Assembly (NCBI GenBank): GCA_012522705.1
Contig: JAAYJY010000109.1
Span: 1-6,334, forward strand
Direction of reading: 5' to 3'
Length of the DNA: 6,334 nucleotides
From: Syntrophomonadaceae bacterium
Lineage (GTDB): Bacteria; Bacillota; Syntrophomonadia; Syntrophomonadales; Syntrophomonadaceae
Below are positions 5,400 to 6,334 of the stretch, piece after piece. Both the position numbers and the translations under genes were made by a program. Within the stretch, counting starts at the first letter, position 1. Each line of letters opens with the position of its first letter. The notes beneath the pieces were generated by a model. It searched no databases. It was given only the letters and a program-made list of their open reading frames with translations, and was not told the origin of the DNA.

Positions 5400-5864
5400 A
5401 TGAAAGGCGACAGTAAATTAATCGAGGTTTTAAATTCACTATTAGCGGACGAATTGACTGCTATCAGCCAGTACATGGTCCATTCCGAGATGAACGCGGA
5501 CTGGGGCTACGGCAAGCTGCATGAGCAGGTCGAAAAACGTGCCATCGAGGAGATGAAGCACGCCGAGATGCTTATTGGACGCATACTGTTCCTGGAAGGG
5601 CAGCCGATGGTCAACAATCTCAAGGAGATAAGAATCGGCAGTGACGTCCCCAAGCAGCTGTTTCACGATCATGAGGCTGAACTTGCTGCCATCGCGGCAT
5701 ATAATGATGCCATCAAACTGGCCGGGGAAGTAGGCGATTTCGCCACCCGGGATATGTTGCAGCAAATCCTGCTCGATGAGGACAAACATATCGATGAAAT
5801 CGAGGGGCTGCAGGGCCAGATTGAGGATATGTCCCTGCCCATTTTCCTGACCACCAAGCTATAA
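5400..5864 (+). CDS. bfr: Bacterioferritin (haem-binding ferritin)
   Basis: The product has 154 residues, close to the family standard of about 158. All ferroxidase-centre ligands occur at the classical positions: E18, E51, H54, E94, E127 and H130, plus Y25. M52, the axial ligand for haem at the subunit interface, is present, which separates bacterioferritin from plain ferritin or Dps. Opening residues DSKLIEVLNSLLADELTAIS and EMKHAEMLIGRILFLEGQP (51-69) are typical. Twenty-four subunits are expected to form a hollow cytoplasmic shell that oxidises Fe2+ with O2 or peroxide and stores the mineral, so it also protects an anaerobe from oxidative damage. AAAGGAGG lies six bases before the ATG. 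The gene is monocistronic: it has its own promoter and a terminator 35 bases after the stop. No ferredoxin (Bfd) gene, the usual iron-release partner, is adjacent. Confidence 0.96.
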   Translation: MKGDSKLIEVLNSLLADELTAISQYMVHSEMNADWGYGKLHEQVEKRAIEEMKHAEMLIGRILFLEGQPMVNNLKEIRIGSDVPKQLFHDHEAELAAIAAYNDAIKLAGEVGDFATRDMLQQILLDEDKHIDEIEGLQGQIEDMSLPIFLTTKL

Positions 5865-5898
5865 AATGCTATGGTCAGGTTTCCCGTGTTTTTGTGAC

Positions 5899-5935
5899 TA
5901 CCAGCCGGCGGTCTTTAGGCCGCCGGCTTTTGGTA
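5899..5935 (+). terminator. Intrinsic terminator after bacterioferritin gene
   Basis: GCCGGCGG (5904-5911) pairs perfectly with CCGCCGGC (5920-5927) around an eight-base loop, TCTTTAGG. The stem is followed by TTTT (5928-5931). The outer bases TACCA and TGGTA (5899-5903, 5931-5935) can extend the stem past a small bulge. The T run is short but the stem is very stable. On the reverse strand the stem is not followed by T, so it probably works only for bacterioferritin. Confidence 0.85.
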
Positions 5936-6001
5936 TACCTATGTCCAAGGTTGCGCCGCAGGAGCATGGGGAATGGAGTAATGTTGGGGATGGCCCCTTC
6001 T

Positions 6002-6334
6002 TCACACCGGACCAGAACGTAATCCGGGGAATTTGTCGGCGAGGAAGTCGCCTATGGCTGCTGTGGTCTGGGCTGGTTTTTCCAGCATGAGATGGTGCCC
6101 GGCCGCCGGTATTATATGCAGGACCGCTCCGGGGATGTTTTCCTGCAGGTACTGGGAGTTTTTCACCGGGGTCATCTTGTCCTGGTCGCCCACCAGTATC
6201 AGCACCGGTATCTTGATCTGGTCCAACCGGGCGGCGACATCGTAATTGTTGCAGGCGGTGAAATCGGCATATAGCTGGGGCTGGGGTACCTGGCTCAAGC
6301 CCTGCAGTTCGGCGGCCAGCAGTTCGGGCGCGAA
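6002..6334 (-). CDS. Alpha/beta hydrolase, C-terminal part (5' end outside the window)
   Basis: The reverse frame is open from the window edge (first visible residues FAPELLAAELQGLSQ) to TGA at 6004-6002, giving 110 residues. There is no need for the TTG near 6298 as start: the frame runs on through it without a stop. The visible part is the end of an alpha/beta-hydrolase fold: DVAARLDQIKIPVLILVGDQ, where the strand IPVLILVG leads into GDQDKMTP with the acid residue of the triad, then HIIPAAGHHLMLEKP with the catalytic histidine and the closing helix. The nucleophile elbow (GxSxG) and oxyanion loop must lie upstream and cannot be checked. Substrate cannot be assigned; esterases, lipases, MhpC/PcaD-type hydrolases and haloperoxidase-like enzymes all share this ending. 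Convergent with the bacterioferritin gene; no T-tailed terminator seen for it. Confidence 0.88.
   Translation of the reverse strand, partial: FAPELLAAELQGLSQVPQPQLYADFTACNNYDVAARLDQIKIPVLILVGDQDKMTPVKNSQYLQENIPGAVLHIIPAAGHHLMLEKPAQTTAAIGDFLADKFPGLRSGPV

Noticed and set aside
5442..5857. Reverse open frames opposite the bacterioferritin gene
   Set aside because: Antisense shadows of a gene with every conserved metal ligand in the forward frame.
5986..5997. GGGGATGGCCCC hairpin near the hydrolase gene end, considered as its terminator
   Set aside because: Four-pair stem with no T run on the reverse strand.

Overview
The window is bacterial, moderate in GC, with strong AGGAGG-type ribosome binding sites. 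Its gene families (SWIM zinc-finger protein, YibE/F membrane protein, bacterioferritin and several type II toxin-antitoxin parts) fit an anaerobic Firmicute of the Clostridia type, perhaps close to the Syntrophomonadaceae. That assignment is inference from codon use and gene style; there is no rRNA or other marker to fix it.

Layout. (a) 1-1008: the tail of an unidentified upstream reading frame, then two tightly coupled forward genes: a DUF6036-type nucleotidyltransferase-fold protein and a small conserved partner, overlapping by 14 bases. (b) 1009-2082: a small accessory patch. A forward Phd/YefM-type antitoxin gene has lost nearly all of its toxin; about 12 codons of what looks like a RelE/ParE toxin start remain, overlapping the antitoxin stop. 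This stump runs straight into the 3' end of a reverse-strand HicB antitoxin gene that has no HicA beside it. So two antitoxins without toxins sit tail to tail. A perfect inverted repeat before the Phd gene is a good candidate for its autoregulatory operator. (c) 2083-3783: a SWIM-type zinc-binding protein with a long helical C-terminal part. (d) 3841-5022, reverse: a YibE/F-family exported and multi-pass membrane protein. (e) 5023-5399: a 377-base divergent intergenic region carrying promoter-like elements for both flanking genes, a near-perfect palindrome just upstream of the bacterioferritin promoter, and a GC-rich stretch with competing hairpins. (f) 5400-5864: bacterioferritin with the complete di-iron centre and the haem methionine, followed by a clear intrinsic terminator. 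(g) 6002-6334, reverse: the C-terminal part of an alpha/beta hydrolase cut by the window edge.

The genes do not form one pathway. The most informative part is 1-2082, where a nucleotidyltransferase/partner module and eroded toxin-antitoxin modules lie side by side, as in a defence- or plasticity-type region. From the SWIM gene onward the content looks like ordinary chromosome: membrane transport, iron storage and oxidative-stress protection, and a hydrolase. No tRNA, rRNA, CRISPR array, intact insertion sequence or complete phage gene is visible.
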